From positions 1 to 64,000 of the forward strand of contig NZ_JADCKF010000004.1 of NCBI RefSeq assembly GCF_014982855.1: a DNA stretch of 64,000 nt, given 5' to 3'. The notes beneath the pieces were generated by a model, which was not told the origin of the DNA, searched no databases, and was given only the letters and a program-made list of their open reading frames with translations. The DNA is from Pseudoflavonifractor gallinarum. Lineage in GTDB: Bacteria > Bacillota > Clostridia > Oscillospirales > Oscillospiraceae. Shown in pieces: positions 1-7,973 of the stretch. Positions within the stretch are counted from its first letter, which is position 1. Every line of letters starts with the position of its first letter. A program made the translations under genes and the position numbers.

Positions 1-1
1 G

Positions 2-73
2 TGGGGCAACAAGAAATACATGAATATGAAGCACCTGGAAGCAGCCTTTGAGGATGCCTCCATTGCTGGCTAA
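2..73 (+). CDS. C-terminal end of an unidentified protein, cut by window edge
   Basis: Frame 2 is open from the left edge to a TAA at 71-73 and gives a 23-residue tail ending in HLEAAFEDASIAG. Only this tail is visible, so I cannot name the protein. The sequence just after it (about 95-146) contains a stretch ending TTGACACTACC, which resembles the terminal repeats of some insertion sequences. A transposase tail is therefore possible. The neighbouring MATE fragment stops abruptly at the same place, which would fit an IS insertion, but this is inference. Confidence 0.3.
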   Translation, partial: WGNKKYMNMKHLEAAFEDASIAG

Positions 74-159
74 CTTCATTCATGCCAGGGGCTGTAAACC
101 AATTTGCGCAAAACTCTTGACACTACCTTTGTAAACGCCGAAGTGCGAGCATATTGCAC

Positions 160-722
160 GACTAAGCTGGTACAATGGCAGTGCTTATACCAGAACCCAA
201 GACACCCGAGGATGGACATGGGCCCACTCCGTGAATCAACAGTACATTGAGTGCAACATTAACCCCGTTTCCTATCACATTGGCAATCAGAACACTACGC
301 GTATCGCCTACCCCAATCAGAACGCCATGCAGGACAATTGCAGGGCCGGAAAAGCCAAGATTACCAATAACTGAAGCGCCACGGCCAGCGCTCCAGCATG
401 CCGTAAAAGCGGAACAGTGCAGATCCATGTAAGAAAAAGAAATACAGACTCACAGAATCAGGGAAGCCCTTGCACAAGCGGTCAGCGGACAGTCCGGGTT
501 CTGTCCTCGCAGACGAGCCGCATAGGCGCTCAATGCAACAGAATAAGATTGGGTCAGATAGAGGATCACCATACGGGGCCGCGAAAAAATACCGACCGCC
601 GCCACTGCTGTGGTCCCCAAAGCGGAGACCATCAACAGATCAGCAGCGGTCAGCAGCATGAGCAGCAACCCTTCAGCCGCTGCCGGCCAGGCCAGTTTCC
701 AGAAAACTTTATGTATGCCCAT
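160..722 (-). pseudogene. MATE-family efflux transporter, frameshifted and truncated
   Basis: Two fragments in different frames make up the N-terminal part of a MATE (multidrug and toxin extrusion) transporter. Fragment 722-450 starts MGIHKVFWKLAWPAAAEGLL and includes the first two membrane helices. Fragment 428-162 carries later hydrophobic helices with a GVGDTRSVLIANVIGNGVN-type motif typical of MATE proteins. The reading frame is lost near 430-450 and the protein ends far short of the usual ~450 residues. The start overlaps the stop of the upstream deacylase by 14 nt, so it was the last gene of the nik-type operon. When intact it could have exported a small molecule, perhaps a metallophore (inference). 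Confidence 0.7.
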
Positions 723-1641
723 AGGCGATCAACGCTTCTCCCGCATGAACACCCAATGCGGTGGTGTGGTAGAGAACAATGCCGTCAAATTCTGCCCGTA
801 CCTCCTGAAGCAGTTCCCCTGTCAACGATTCCAGACGGCCCAGAATATCTCCCGCGCGGACAACTTGGTTTTCCACCACCACAGGATACCAGAAGCCGTC
901 AGAGCTAGATCTCACATAGCTGGCCTCCACAATTTCCTGCTGCACCCGGTTTTTCTCGCCTCCAGGCAGGATACCCAAGTGTCCCATCAATGCATAGACA
1001 TCCGCCTTGCATGCGTCCACCTCCGGCTGAGACCATCGCCCCTGGCCTCCCCGTTCAATGAGCAATGCAGGAACGCCTCTCTGTACCGCCCAGCTATACA
1101 AACCGTTTCTGGCAGTGGAACGCACTCGATAGTCTACAGAAAGCACCTTTGCCGCCTCCAGTGCTGCCGCATTGACGTCTTTTTCACCGGCTGTCGGGAA
1201 AAAGACCAACGGATGGAGGGACTCATTGCAGTCTCCACTGTGCAGATCTGCCAGAAAGTCGGCTGAGGAATAGAGAGCATCCTCCAGAGCAAAGGCCAGC
1301 CGTCGGCCAAGACTGCCGTTTCTGTCGCCTGGGAACGCCGCATTGAGATTTACCCCATCCTCAGGGATCACTCGCTTTGCTCCCGCATAAAACCCATAGG
1401 GATTTGCCAGAGGCAGCAAAATGACATTCCCCGTCATGGCACCCGGATCCAGCTCCTGGGCCAAAATTCGAAGCGCCTGTACACCCACATACTCACAGCC
1501 ATGTACCCCAGCGGTCACCACCAATGTCCGGCCGGGATTTTTGCCGCACAAGCAGACGCACTCCAGCGGCTTAGCATCCGGAACCGAAAGCTGCACCCAA
1601 TTCCGCTGACCGGGTAAAATGGTCTCACCACAAAAAATCAT
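709..1641 (-). CDS. Succinylglutamate desuccinylase/aspartoacylase-family (M14) deacylase
   Basis: This 310-residue protein has the signature of zinc-dependent M14-type deacylases that remove an acyl group from an amino acid or related amide. Zinc ligands H47 and E50 lie in GVHGCEYVG and H134 lies in DLHSGD. A DGVNLN substrate motif and a later IERGGQG with the likely catalytic glutamate follow. The C-terminal ~70 residues look like the usual beta-barrel cap. It has no signal peptide and is probably cytoplasmic. The start overlaps the nikE-type ATPase stop by 4 nt (ATGA), so it is translated with the transporter. A role in releasing metal or an amino acid from the imported ligand is plausible but unproven; the exact substrate is unknown. 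Confidence 0.8.
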   Translation of the reverse strand: MIFCGETILPGQRNWVQLSVPDAKPLECVCLCGKNPGRTLVVTAGVHGCEYVGVQALRILAQELDPGAMTGNVILLPLANPYGFYAGAKRVIPEDGVNLNAAFPGDRNGSLGRRLAFALEDALYSSADFLADLHSGDCNESLHPLVFFPTAGEKDVNAAALEAAKVLSVDYRVRSTARNGLYSWAVQRGVPALLIERGGQGRWSQPEVDACKADVYALMGHLGILPGGEKNRVQQEIVEASYVRSSSDGFWYPVVVENQVVRAGDILGRLESLTGELLQEVRAEFDGIVLYHTTALGVHAGEALIAYGHT

Positions 1642-2438
1642 ACGGCTACCTCCTCGTCGGCATCAAAGACCACGATGGACTCCAGCAAACGGCGGGCATA
1701 CTCGTCCTTGGTCTGACTGATCCGGCTGACCGGCATATATTCTGTCACATGCCCCTGATACAAGAACAGCACATCATCGCATAGATAGGTGATAGAGGTC
1801 AGGTCATGGGTAATGAAGATATAAGTAAGCCCCAGTTTCTCCTTCAGTTCCCGCAGCAGATCCATTACCTGAACCTGTGTATGGGCATCCAGGGAGGAAA
1901 TGGCTTCATCAAAGAGAATGATCTCCGGCTTACAGGCCACAGCCCGGGCAATACACACCCGCTGGAGCTGTCCACCGGATAGCTCATGAGGGAAACGCTT
2001 TGCAAACTCGGAGGGTAACCCCACCAGTTCCAGCAAAGAGGCCGTTTCCTTGTCACGATCCAGTCTGCTTCCCTCCCGGCGTTCCCGTACCGTAAGTCCT
2101 TCGCCGATGATGTCTTTTACCCTGAAACGGGGATTGGCCGAGGTGGTGTAGTCCTGAAAGACCACACTGAGCTTGTTCTGCAGGTTCCTGCGACCAGAGC
2201 GGGAGGCATAAACCGATACGCCGTCCAACTGGACCTCTCCGCTGTCGGGCTTGAGTAATCCGCACAGCACTCGTCCCATGGTGGATTTTCCACTGCCCGA
2301 TTCACCCAAAATCCCCAGGCAAGTTCCCTTCTCTACCCGCATGGAAATATCGAACAAGACCTGTTGGCGAGTGTGCCCAAAGATCTTATCCTGGCGCTCG
2401 CTGCGGAAACTGACACAGATTTTATTTAACTCAAGCAT
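1638..2438 (-). CDS. nikE: Nickel/peptide ABC transporter ATPase, NikE/DppF type
   Basis: This 266-residue ABC ATPase of the oligopeptide/nickel subfamily energises import through the NikBC-type permeases. Visible motifs are Walker A (GESGSGKST), Q-loop (VVFQDYTTSANPRFRV), the signature LSGGQLQR, Walker B (IILFDEAISSLD) and the H-loop (IFITHD). It lacks the long C-terminal oligopeptide extension of DppF and is about NikE length. Its start overlaps the nikD-type gene by 8 nt. The substrate call rests on the strong NikA resemblance of the binding protein in the same operon; peptides remain possible. Confidence 0.85.
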   Translation of the reverse strand: MLELNKICVSFRSERQDKIFGHTRQQVLFDISMRVEKGTCLGILGESGSGKSTMGRVLCGLLKPDSGEVQLDGVSVYASRSGRRNLQNKLSVVFQDYTTSANPRFRVKDIIGEGLTVRERREGSRLDRDKETASLLELVGLPSEFAKRFPHELSGGQLQRVCIARAVACKPEIILFDEAISSLDAHTQVQVMDLLRELKEKLGLTYIFITHDLTSITYLCDDVLFLYQGHVTEYMPVSRISQTKDEYARRLLESIVVFDADEEVAV

Positions 2439-3261
2439 AGCCTCTCTCCTTTCCCTGCAGCACCTGGCAGTATCGGCGCATCACATCGGCTCGTTTTTCT
2501 ACCAGCAGCTTTGTGTACGGATCTGAGGCGTGGTGAAGGATATGCTCAAAATCTCCCCGATCTACCACCTGGCCCTGATTCAGCACCACAATGCGGTCTG
2601 CTACTCGGGAAATGGCATTGAGATCGTGAGAAATAAAAATCATGGCTGTTTGCGCTTCTTGTTTGATGCGGATCAGCTCATCCAAAATTTCAAACTGTGT
2701 AATCGCATCAATCGCCGTGGTGGGTTCATCTGCCACCAGCAGAGCAGGTTCCATGGAGGTGGCAATGCCGATCATGATGCGCTGAAGCATACCGCCGGAA
2801 AGCTGGTGGGGATATTTTTCCAAGACCTCCTCTGGATTCCGGATCCGCATTTTTTCCAGCAGGTCCAGTGAGCGGCTGCGAATCTCATCCGCACTCCAGC
2901 TGTTGTGAGCCAGAAAGGTTTCAGAAATCTGCTGTCCAATTCGGTAGAGCGGGTCAAAACAGGTCATCGGGTTTTGCAGCACGATCCCCACCTTGCCGCC
3001 CCGCAGACGGCGCAGTTCCTCTGCGCTTTTCCCCAACAGTTCCTCACCTTGAAGGCGGGCACTGCCGGAAACCAGGAAGCTTTTATTCAGCAAACCCATA
3101 GCAGCTTTAATGGACATGGATTTTCCGCTGCCTGATTCGCCCAAAACGCCTAAGCACTCGCCCGCATGAACAGAGAAGGAAACACCCTTGACCAGTTCAA
3201 TGTTTCGGCGGTGTTGACGAAGGGTCACATGTAAATCGGTAAGTTCCAAAACTGGGATCAT
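2431..3261 (-). CDS. nikD: Nickel/peptide ABC transporter ATPase, NikD/DppD type
   Basis: This 276-residue ATPase is the partner of the NikE-type subunit. Walker A is GESGSGKSM, the signature is LSGGMLQR, Walker B is LLVADEPTTAID, and the H-loop is IFISHD. The Q-loop region (IVLQNPMTCFDPLYRIGQQI) is of the NikD kind. It overlaps both neighbours by 4-8 nt, which indicates coupled translation in the order A-B-C-D-E. It acts at the inner face of the membrane as a heterodimer with NikE. The family is certain; nickel as the cargo is inferred. Confidence 0.85.
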   Translation of the reverse strand: MIPVLELTDLHVTLRQHRRNIELVKGVSFSVHAGECLGVLGESGSGKSMSIKAAMGLLNKSFLVSGSARLQGEELLGKSAEELRRLRGGKVGIVLQNPMTCFDPLYRIGQQISETFLAHNSWSADEIRSRSLDLLEKMRIRNPEEVLEKYPHQLSGGMLQRIMIGIATSMEPALLVADEPTTAIDAITQFEILDELIRIKQEAQTAMIFISHDLNAISRVADRIVVLNQGQVVDRGDFEHILHHASDPYTKLLVEKRADVMRRYCQVLQGKERGYA

Positions 3262-4082
3262 TTTTCCACCTCTTTTGGGTCCAACACATCCCGCAGCGCA
3301 TCACCCATCAGATTAAAGCAGCACACTAACACCACAATGGCCACACCGGGTGCGATCATCTGTACCGGATTGCTGGTCAGCACTTCCTTGGCCTCGTTCA
3401 GCATGGCACCCCACTCCGGCGTAGGCGCCTGTACACCCAAGCCCAGAAAAGACAGCGTGGAAATATTGATGATTGCCCAGCCCACGTCCAGGGATGCCAG
3501 CACTGCCAGATCCGAGGTAATGGAGGGAAGCAGATGCCGGAAGAGGATAAATCGCTCCGGCATGCCCACACAGCGGGAAAACTGTACAAAGTTCCGGTCC
3601 CGGTACTGCATGACGCCGGTACGGATCATACGGGCATACCAAGCCCACTTGATGAACACATTGGCGATGATCACGTTCTGTACGCTGATACCCAGCAGTC
3701 CGACCACAGCAAATACCATGATCTGGCTGGGGAAAGAAAGCATCACATCCACCACACGCATGATAACTTCTTCTACTACGCCCCGGAAATATCCAGCCAT
3801 GATGCCGAGTAATGCACCCAAGCCAATGGTGCCCAGCATGGTCAGAAGCGCCAGTCCTAGTGTAGGACGGATGCCGTAAATGAGCCGCGACAAAACACAC
3901 CGTCCCAAGTGATCCGTTCCAAGGGGATATTCCAAACTGTATTCCGCAAATTTGTTTAGGATATCCGTCTCATAGGGATCATGAGGGGCCAGAACCGGAG
4001 CCAGAATCCCAATTGCGGCAATGATCAGCACAAAAAGCACAGTCATCACTGCTGTGCGATTATGAAAAAAGCGTTCTCTCAC
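3258..4082 (-). CDS. nikC: Nickel/peptide ABC transporter permease, NikC/DppC type
   Basis: This 274-residue permease has an N-terminal membrane helix (residues ~13-30), a periplasm-facing segment with the DppC/NikC hallmark LGTDHLGRCVLSRLIYG, and a five-helix binding-protein-dependent transport domain. The EAA-like loop is around RCVGMPERFILFRHLLP. It forms the membrane channel with NikB. The gene lies 3 nt downstream of nikB and overlaps nikD by 4 nt. Confidence 0.85.
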   Translation of the reverse strand: MRERFFHNRTAVMTVLFVLIIAAIGILAPVLAPHDPYETDILNKFAEYSLEYPLGTDHLGRCVLSRLIYGIRPTLGLALLTMLGTIGLGALLGIMAGYFRGVVEEVIMRVVDVMLSFPSQIMVFAVVGLLGISVQNVIIANVFIKWAWYARMIRTGVMQYRDRNFVQFSRCVGMPERFILFRHLLPSITSDLAVLASLDVGWAIINISTLSFLGLGVQAPTPEWGAMLNEAKEVLTSNPVQMIAPGVAIVVLVCCFNLMGDALRDVLDPKEVEK

Positions 4083-4085
4083 TGC

Positions 4086-5024
4086 TCAGCTCTCCTTTCT
4101 CAGTCTGGGATCCGATACGGTCTGGAGCACATCAAAGACCAGATTGAACACCACGAACAACACGCCGATCAGCAGCACATAGGTCTGAATGACGGGCAGA
4201 TCCCGATTAAAGATAGAACTGATGCACAAAGTTCCAAGCCCCGGCCAGGAGAACACATTTTCCACTACGATGGTGCCCGCAATCATTTGTGGAATGCTCA
4301 TACCCATAGCCACAATGCAAGTGTGCATGGAGTTTTTCAGGATATGTTTGACCATAATAGACTTCTGAGGCAGACCGCGCACATTGGCATAGAGCACATA
4401 GTCCTGATTCATATTTTCCAGCATATTATTTCGGATCAGCCGGATATAGGTAGAAATATAACTCAGCGCCACCGTAAAAGCCGGCAGGATGAGATGCTGC
4501 CAAGTGCCACTTCCATTGGTGGGCAGAAGGTCAAGCTTTACGCTGATACCCCACATTAACAGCAGTCCCACCCAGTAGGCGGGCATAGCAGTGGAAATAA
4601 AGATAATGGCCCGCATAATCTTATCAAACCATCCGTCCTTGTAAACCGCACACAAAAAGCCAATGGGTACGCTCAGTATAAGCACAATCACAAAGGATAC
4701 CGCAGCCAACTGCAATGTTGCAGGCAGGCAGCGCACCAGTTCCCCCGCTACAGTACGGGCAGGATTGACATAGCTGATGCCAAAGTCACCATGCAGACAC
4801 CCCAGCACCCAGTCAAAATACCGGACAATGAACGGCTTGTTCAGACCCAGCATTTCCTCCATTTCGGCGATTGCTTCTTCCGTGATTACCGGCATCTGTT
4901 GGACTCGCAGTGCTACCTCGGCTGGATTTGATGGAATGAGATTGATAAATACGAAGCAGACAAAGGAAATTGCCAGCAACAGCGGAATCGTCAGCAACAG
5001 CCGACGGATGACATAGCGTTTCAT
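4086..5024 (-). CDS. nikB: Nickel/peptide ABC transporter permease, NikB/DppB type
   Basis: This 312-residue permease has the N-terminal MKRYVIRRLLLTIPLL helix typical of DppB/NikB and five further helices. An EAA loop is present near YANVRGLPQKSIMVKHILKN. It pairs with the NikC-type permease downstream. A good AAGGGAA-type ribosome-binding site precedes the start. An 81-nt gap with a strong hairpin separates it from the binding-protein gene, a common way to let the binding protein accumulate in excess. Confidence 0.85.
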   Translation of the reverse strand: MKRYVIRRLLLTIPLLLAISFVCFVFINLIPSNPAEVALRVQQMPVITEEAIAEMEEMLGLNKPFIVRYFDWVLGCLHGDFGISYVNPARTVAGELVRCLPATLQLAAVSFVIVLILSVPIGFLCAVYKDGWFDKIMRAIIFISTAMPAYWVGLLLMWGISVKLDLLPTNGSGTWQHLILPAFTVALSYISTYIRLIRNNMLENMNQDYVLYANVRGLPQKSIMVKHILKNSMHTCIVAMGMSIPQMIAGTIVVENVFSWPGLGTLCISSIFNRDLPVIQTYVLLIGVLFVVFNLVFDVLQTVSDPRLRKES

Positions 5025-5060
5025 AAATTTCCCTTCCTTTTATGGCGATCCAGTCCCAGC

Positions 5061-5092
5061 AGAAGGGCCGCTCCCGAAGAAGCGGCCCTTCT
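5061..5092 (-). terminator. Intercistronic hairpin between nikA and nikB
   Basis: The arms AGAAGGGCCGCT (5061-5072) and AGCGGCCCTTCT (5081-5092) form a perfect 12-bp stem with an 8-nt loop just after the nikA stop. There is no long T-run in the minus-strand direction. It is better read as an mRNA-stabilising or partial-terminator hairpin that keeps nikA mRNA above the permease genes. Confidence 0.7.
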
Positions 5093-5105
5093 GTGACACA
5101 GGTGA

Positions 5106-6707
5106 TTACTCAAAATACATGTCCGCAAAGGGGACATCATACTGATCGCTGCCAAAATGGACGCCCTGTAGTTCAGAGGTATAAAGGGCCTTGTTGCACT
5201 CATAGGTCAGGGGGATGTAGACGGCATCCTCGTGGAGGCGAGTCAGCACAAAGGTATACAGTTCCTGACGCTCGGTTTCATCTGTGGAGGTAAGAATATC
5301 GGTGATGGCCTGGTCAATTTCTGCCTTATCCTCCAGACCCAGCTGCGCAGCATAGTCGCCGTAAACCGGGGCGCGCATTGCAGCCAGAGAAGACTGAGGA
5401 TCATAGGGCATACCCCAGCAGATATTGAATACCATGTCAAAGTTGCCCGCCTTCATATTGTCTCGATAAGATTGCTCTTCCTCGCCGTGAATATTCAGAG
5501 AAATACCCAGCTTCTGATACTCACTCTGAAGATACTCAGAGATGGTCTTTTCCGTCACGCTGTCACTGTTGTACAGCAGATCCAGCTCCAGCTTTTTACC
5601 ATCCTTCTCACGGATTCCGTCGCTGCCCATCACCCAACCAGCTTCATCCAGCACCTGTCCTGCAACAGCGGTATCGTAGGCATAGGGCTCCAAATCCACA
5701 TCGCAGTAGGGAACGCTGGTCGCATACAAGGTGTCGGCGGGCTGCTCCAAGCCATAGAAGATGCCTTCCGAGATGGCCTCCCGGTTGGTGGCGTGCTGGA
5801 GAGCCTGACGGACAGCCTTATCACCCAGAATTTCGTGTGTAGTATTCAGAACAATGTGGCGGGTAGAGGTGGGCTCAGACAAACTCACCGTAAACTGATC
5901 GCTGTCCACATACTGGCTGATTGCATCGGCATCCAGCATGTTCTTGCCAAAAATCAGGTCAATTTCTCCCTTTTTCAAAGCCATGATACGGGTCTGGTTG
6001 TCTGGAATGACCTTGACGGTGATCTTCTCAATGGCCGGAGCCTCGCCCCAGTAGTTCTCGTTGCGCTCAAATACAGCGTATTCGTCAGTAACAAAGTCGG
6101 TCAGCACATAGGGACCTGTTCCGATGTAGCCCTCCACTCCATCCTTGGTGCTGCCGTTAATCATACAGTTGGGCGAGATCATCGCAAAGGGACGAATGCA
6201 GCCCAGCTCGGTAAGCATGGGATAGTAGGGCTCGCTAAGCTCAATCACAAACGTATCGCTGTCCGGCGCGGAGACTCCCACCAGCAGGTTCATCATTTCC
6301 AGCCAAGTATGCCGCTCCTTGTTTTCGATGATGGCGTTGAAATTCGCCAGAATAGCATTGGCATCACACAGCGTTCCATCCGAAAAATAAACATTATCAC
6401 GGATATTGAACGTGTAGACGCAACCGTCTTCGCTGATGGTCCAGCTCTCTGCCAAACAGCCCTTATAGCCATCATCCGTGATACTCACCAGGGTATCGTA
6501 GAGAATACTCTGGGCATACATCTCACCGGCATACAGATGGGGATTGAGATCCCGAATGTCCCGATAGTTGACGAAGACCAGCTCATTTTTTGCCTCTTCC
6601 CCCGTACCGGATGTGGTCTGGCCGGGATCCGAGGTCTGGCCACAACTAGCCAGACAGGTGAGTGCAAGCGCGCCGCTCAATACGGCAGAAAGTAGTTTTC
6701 TTTTCAT
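5106..6707 (-). CDS. nikA: Nickel-type ABC transporter substrate-binding lipoprotein (NikA-like)
   Basis: This 533-residue extracellular binding protein belongs to solute-binding family 5. The start chosen at 6707 follows GGAGGG by 5 nt and gives a lipoprotein signal with lipobox LASC, cysteine near residue 22. Many segments match E. coli NikA from memory: NPHLYAGEMYAQSILYDTL, the ERNENYWGE motif, VIPDNQTR, WGMPYDPQSSLAAMR and RLHEDAVYIPLTY. It captures nickel, or a nickel-ligand complex, outside the membrane and delivers it to NikBC. The promoter carries a GTTAGC-N4-GCTTAC operator, shared with three other transcripts here. NikA-like proteins can bind other metal-metallophore complexes or peptides, so the cargo is probable rather than certain. 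Confidence 0.8.
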   Translation of the reverse strand: MKRKLLSAVLSGALALTCLASCGQTSDPGQTTSGTGEEAKNELVFVNYRDIRDLNPHLYAGEMYAQSILYDTLVSITDDGYKGCLAESWTISEDGCVYTFNIRDNVYFSDGTLCDANAILANFNAIIENKERHTWLEMMNLLVGVSAPDSDTFVIELSEPYYPMLTELGCIRPFAMISPNCMINGSTKDGVEGYIGTGPYVLTDFVTDEYAVFERNENYWGEAPAIEKITVKVIPDNQTRIMALKKGEIDLIFGKNMLDADAISQYVDSDQFTVSLSEPTSTRHIVLNTTHEILGDKAVRQALQHATNREAISEGIFYGLEQPADTLYATSVPYCDVDLEPYAYDTAVAGQVLDEAGWVMGSDGIREKDGKKLELDLLYNSDSVTEKTISEYLQSEYQKLGISLNIHGEEEQSYRDNMKAGNFDMVFNICWGMPYDPQSSLAAMRAPVYGDYAAQLGLEDKAEIDQAITDILTSTDETERQELYTFVLTRLHEDAVYIPLTYECNKALYTSELQGVHFGSDQYDVPFADMYFE

Positions 6708-6753
6708 TTTTCCCTCCGATAAGCAGTGTCGAATTATCAACCGACTGTTATTC

Positions 6754-6780
6754 AGTATACAGTAGTTAGCAGCAGCTTAC
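6754..6780 (-). promoter_or_regulatory. nikA promoter region with Crp/Fnr-type box
   Basis: The palindrome GTTAGC-AGCA-GCTTAC occupies 6765-6780, 58 nt upstream of the nikA start. A -10-like TATACT (complement of 6754-6759) lies just downstream on the minus strand, so the box covers the -10/-35 spacer. The core TTAGC-N4-GCTTA has the 5-4-5 geometry of Crp/Fnr boxes. Three near-identical copies stand before other genes of this region. Confidence 0.6.
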
Positions 6781-6798
6781 CAGAGCACAAATTTTCAT

Positions 6799-6829
6799 GG
6801 AGAACTATAACGATTTGTTATAGTTCTCC
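6799..6829 (-). terminator. Stem-loop downstream of lysR
   Basis: GGAGAACTATAAC (6799-6811) and GTTATAGTTCTCC (6817-6829) form a perfect 13-bp stem with a 5-nt loop, 5 nt after the LysR gene stop. A good T-run is missing on both strands, so it may be a weak terminator or a regulatory dyad between lysR and nikA. Confidence 0.55.
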
Positions 6830-6834
6830 ACTGC

Positions 6835-7737
6835 TTACAGCATCTTTCGAAAACGCTCTACTACCCACCGAGCATGGGCAGACAGTGCCCGCTCCGGATT
6901 AAATACATACCCCATTTGTAAAAATGGCTCACACCCGTTAATAGGAAGAGACTTGATTGCGTACTGGGTATACGGTTCATGCATAAAATCTAATCCCAGA
7001 CTACACACATCAGAATGAAGCAACAGGTCAATGATCAGATGGTCACTGTTGGTATATACCACATGATGGAGCTTTTCGTTATCGATGACACCCATACTGA
7101 CCCGTTCGAGGTGGTGTTCCATAGAAAAGAAGTCTCGCACACCCCGCATGAATTTCAGACTTGAAAGATCCTCAAAATCGATACTCTCCGTATGATAAAG
7201 CGGGTGACTCGGCCCAACATAGACGCAGATCTTTTTAACATCCAGAGGTACAAACTCTAAGTTCTTATGGGAAAGAATATGCTGAAAGGTTTGAACCTGT
7301 TTCAGCGCAACATATACAATCCCGATCTCAGAAATTCCTTGGTGAACATGATCGGTAATTTCCTCCACACTTCCCTCGTGATACTCGATGTGAAACTGCG
7401 TCCCCCACTCTTTATAAAAATCGACCAGCAATCTTGAAATCATATTGCTGGGATATGTGGACAACCGCAGACTGTTATGTGTGTCAGGAAGGGAGAGTGT
7501 CGAGATCGTCGCAGCCGCTTTTAATATGAGATTCGCATACTCAAGAACCGTCTCACCATATGCTGTAGGGCGAACCCCCTTCCCGCTTCGAGATAATAAA
7601 GGGCGCCCCAATTCATTTTCCAATGTACGGATCGTTTTGCTGATATGTGGTTGAGATGTGTAGAGGCAAGCAGCCGCTTGAGATAAGCTTCCTTTTTCAC
7701 AGGCCACTGAAAAAAATTCAAGTTGTTTGATGTCCAT
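6835..7737 (-). CDS. LysR-family transcriptional regulator
   Basis: This 300-residue protein has the LysR layout: a winged helix-turn-helix at residues 1-60 (MDIKQLEFFSVACEKGSLSQ, then QPHISKTIRTLENELG) and a periplasmic-binding-protein-like effector domain in the rest. It is oriented with the nik operon and lies 128 nt upstream of nikA, so it is a candidate local regulator. Its own promoter carries a long Crp/Fnr-type palindrome over the start site. The effector is unknown. Confidence 0.85.
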   Translation of the reverse strand: MDIKQLEFFSVACEKGSLSQAAACLYTSQPHISKTIRTLENELGRPLLSRSGKGVRPTAYGETVLEYANLILKAAATISTLSLPDTHNSLRLSTYPSNMISRLLVDFYKEWGTQFHIEYHEGSVEEITDHVHQGISEIGIVYVALKQVQTFQHILSHKNLEFVPLDVKKICVYVGPSHPLYHTESIDFEDLSSLKFMRGVRDFFSMEHHLERVSMGVIDNEKLHHVVYTNSDHLIIDLLLHSDVCSLGLDFMHEPYTQYAIKSLPINGCEPFLQMGYVFNPERALSAHARWVVERFRKML

Positions 7738-7754
7738 TGTATTTCTCCCATCTC

Positions 7755-7805
7755 ATTAGTTAGTCTTCGCTAACTAATTATACACTCGTTTATACTATAT
7801 TTCAA
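7755..7805 (-). promoter_or_regulatory. lysR promoter with Crp/Fnr-type palindrome
   Basis: On the minus strand TTGAAA (7805-7800) and TATAAT (7782-7777) are separated by 17 nt, a near-consensus housekeeping promoter. Just downstream lies ATTAGTTAG-N6-CTAACTAAT (7755-7778), a perfect 9-bp inverted repeat that contains GTTAGT-CTTC-GCTAAC (7759-7774). The box overlaps the expected start point near 7770, which suggests repression. Confidence 0.7.
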
Positions 7806-7914
7806 CAGTCTGAAACAAAAGCTATCATCATGTAACATACAATTAAGTGCGAATTGTTGATACCGCACCTTTTCCAGTACTTGATGGACATTAGATATAA
7901 CAAGAGAACATAAA

Positions 7915-7947
7915 GCCCCCCAACCAGAAACTGTGTGGCCGGGGGGC
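7915..7947 (-). terminator. Rho-independent terminator of the GTPase/ATPase/SBP operon
   Basis: GCCCCCC...GGGGGGC forms a GC-rich 12-bp stem with one or two non-canonical pairs. On the minus strand it is followed by TTTATG and lies 26 nt after the stop of the last gene of the 10356-7974 operon. Confidence 0.75.
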
Positions 7948-7973
7948 ATCATAATATATCCACAAATCAGTAC

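Noticed and set aside
5232-6695. A 487-codon plus-strand frame opposite nikA
   Set aside because: It is antisense to a well-conserved NikA-like protein and shows no family motif.
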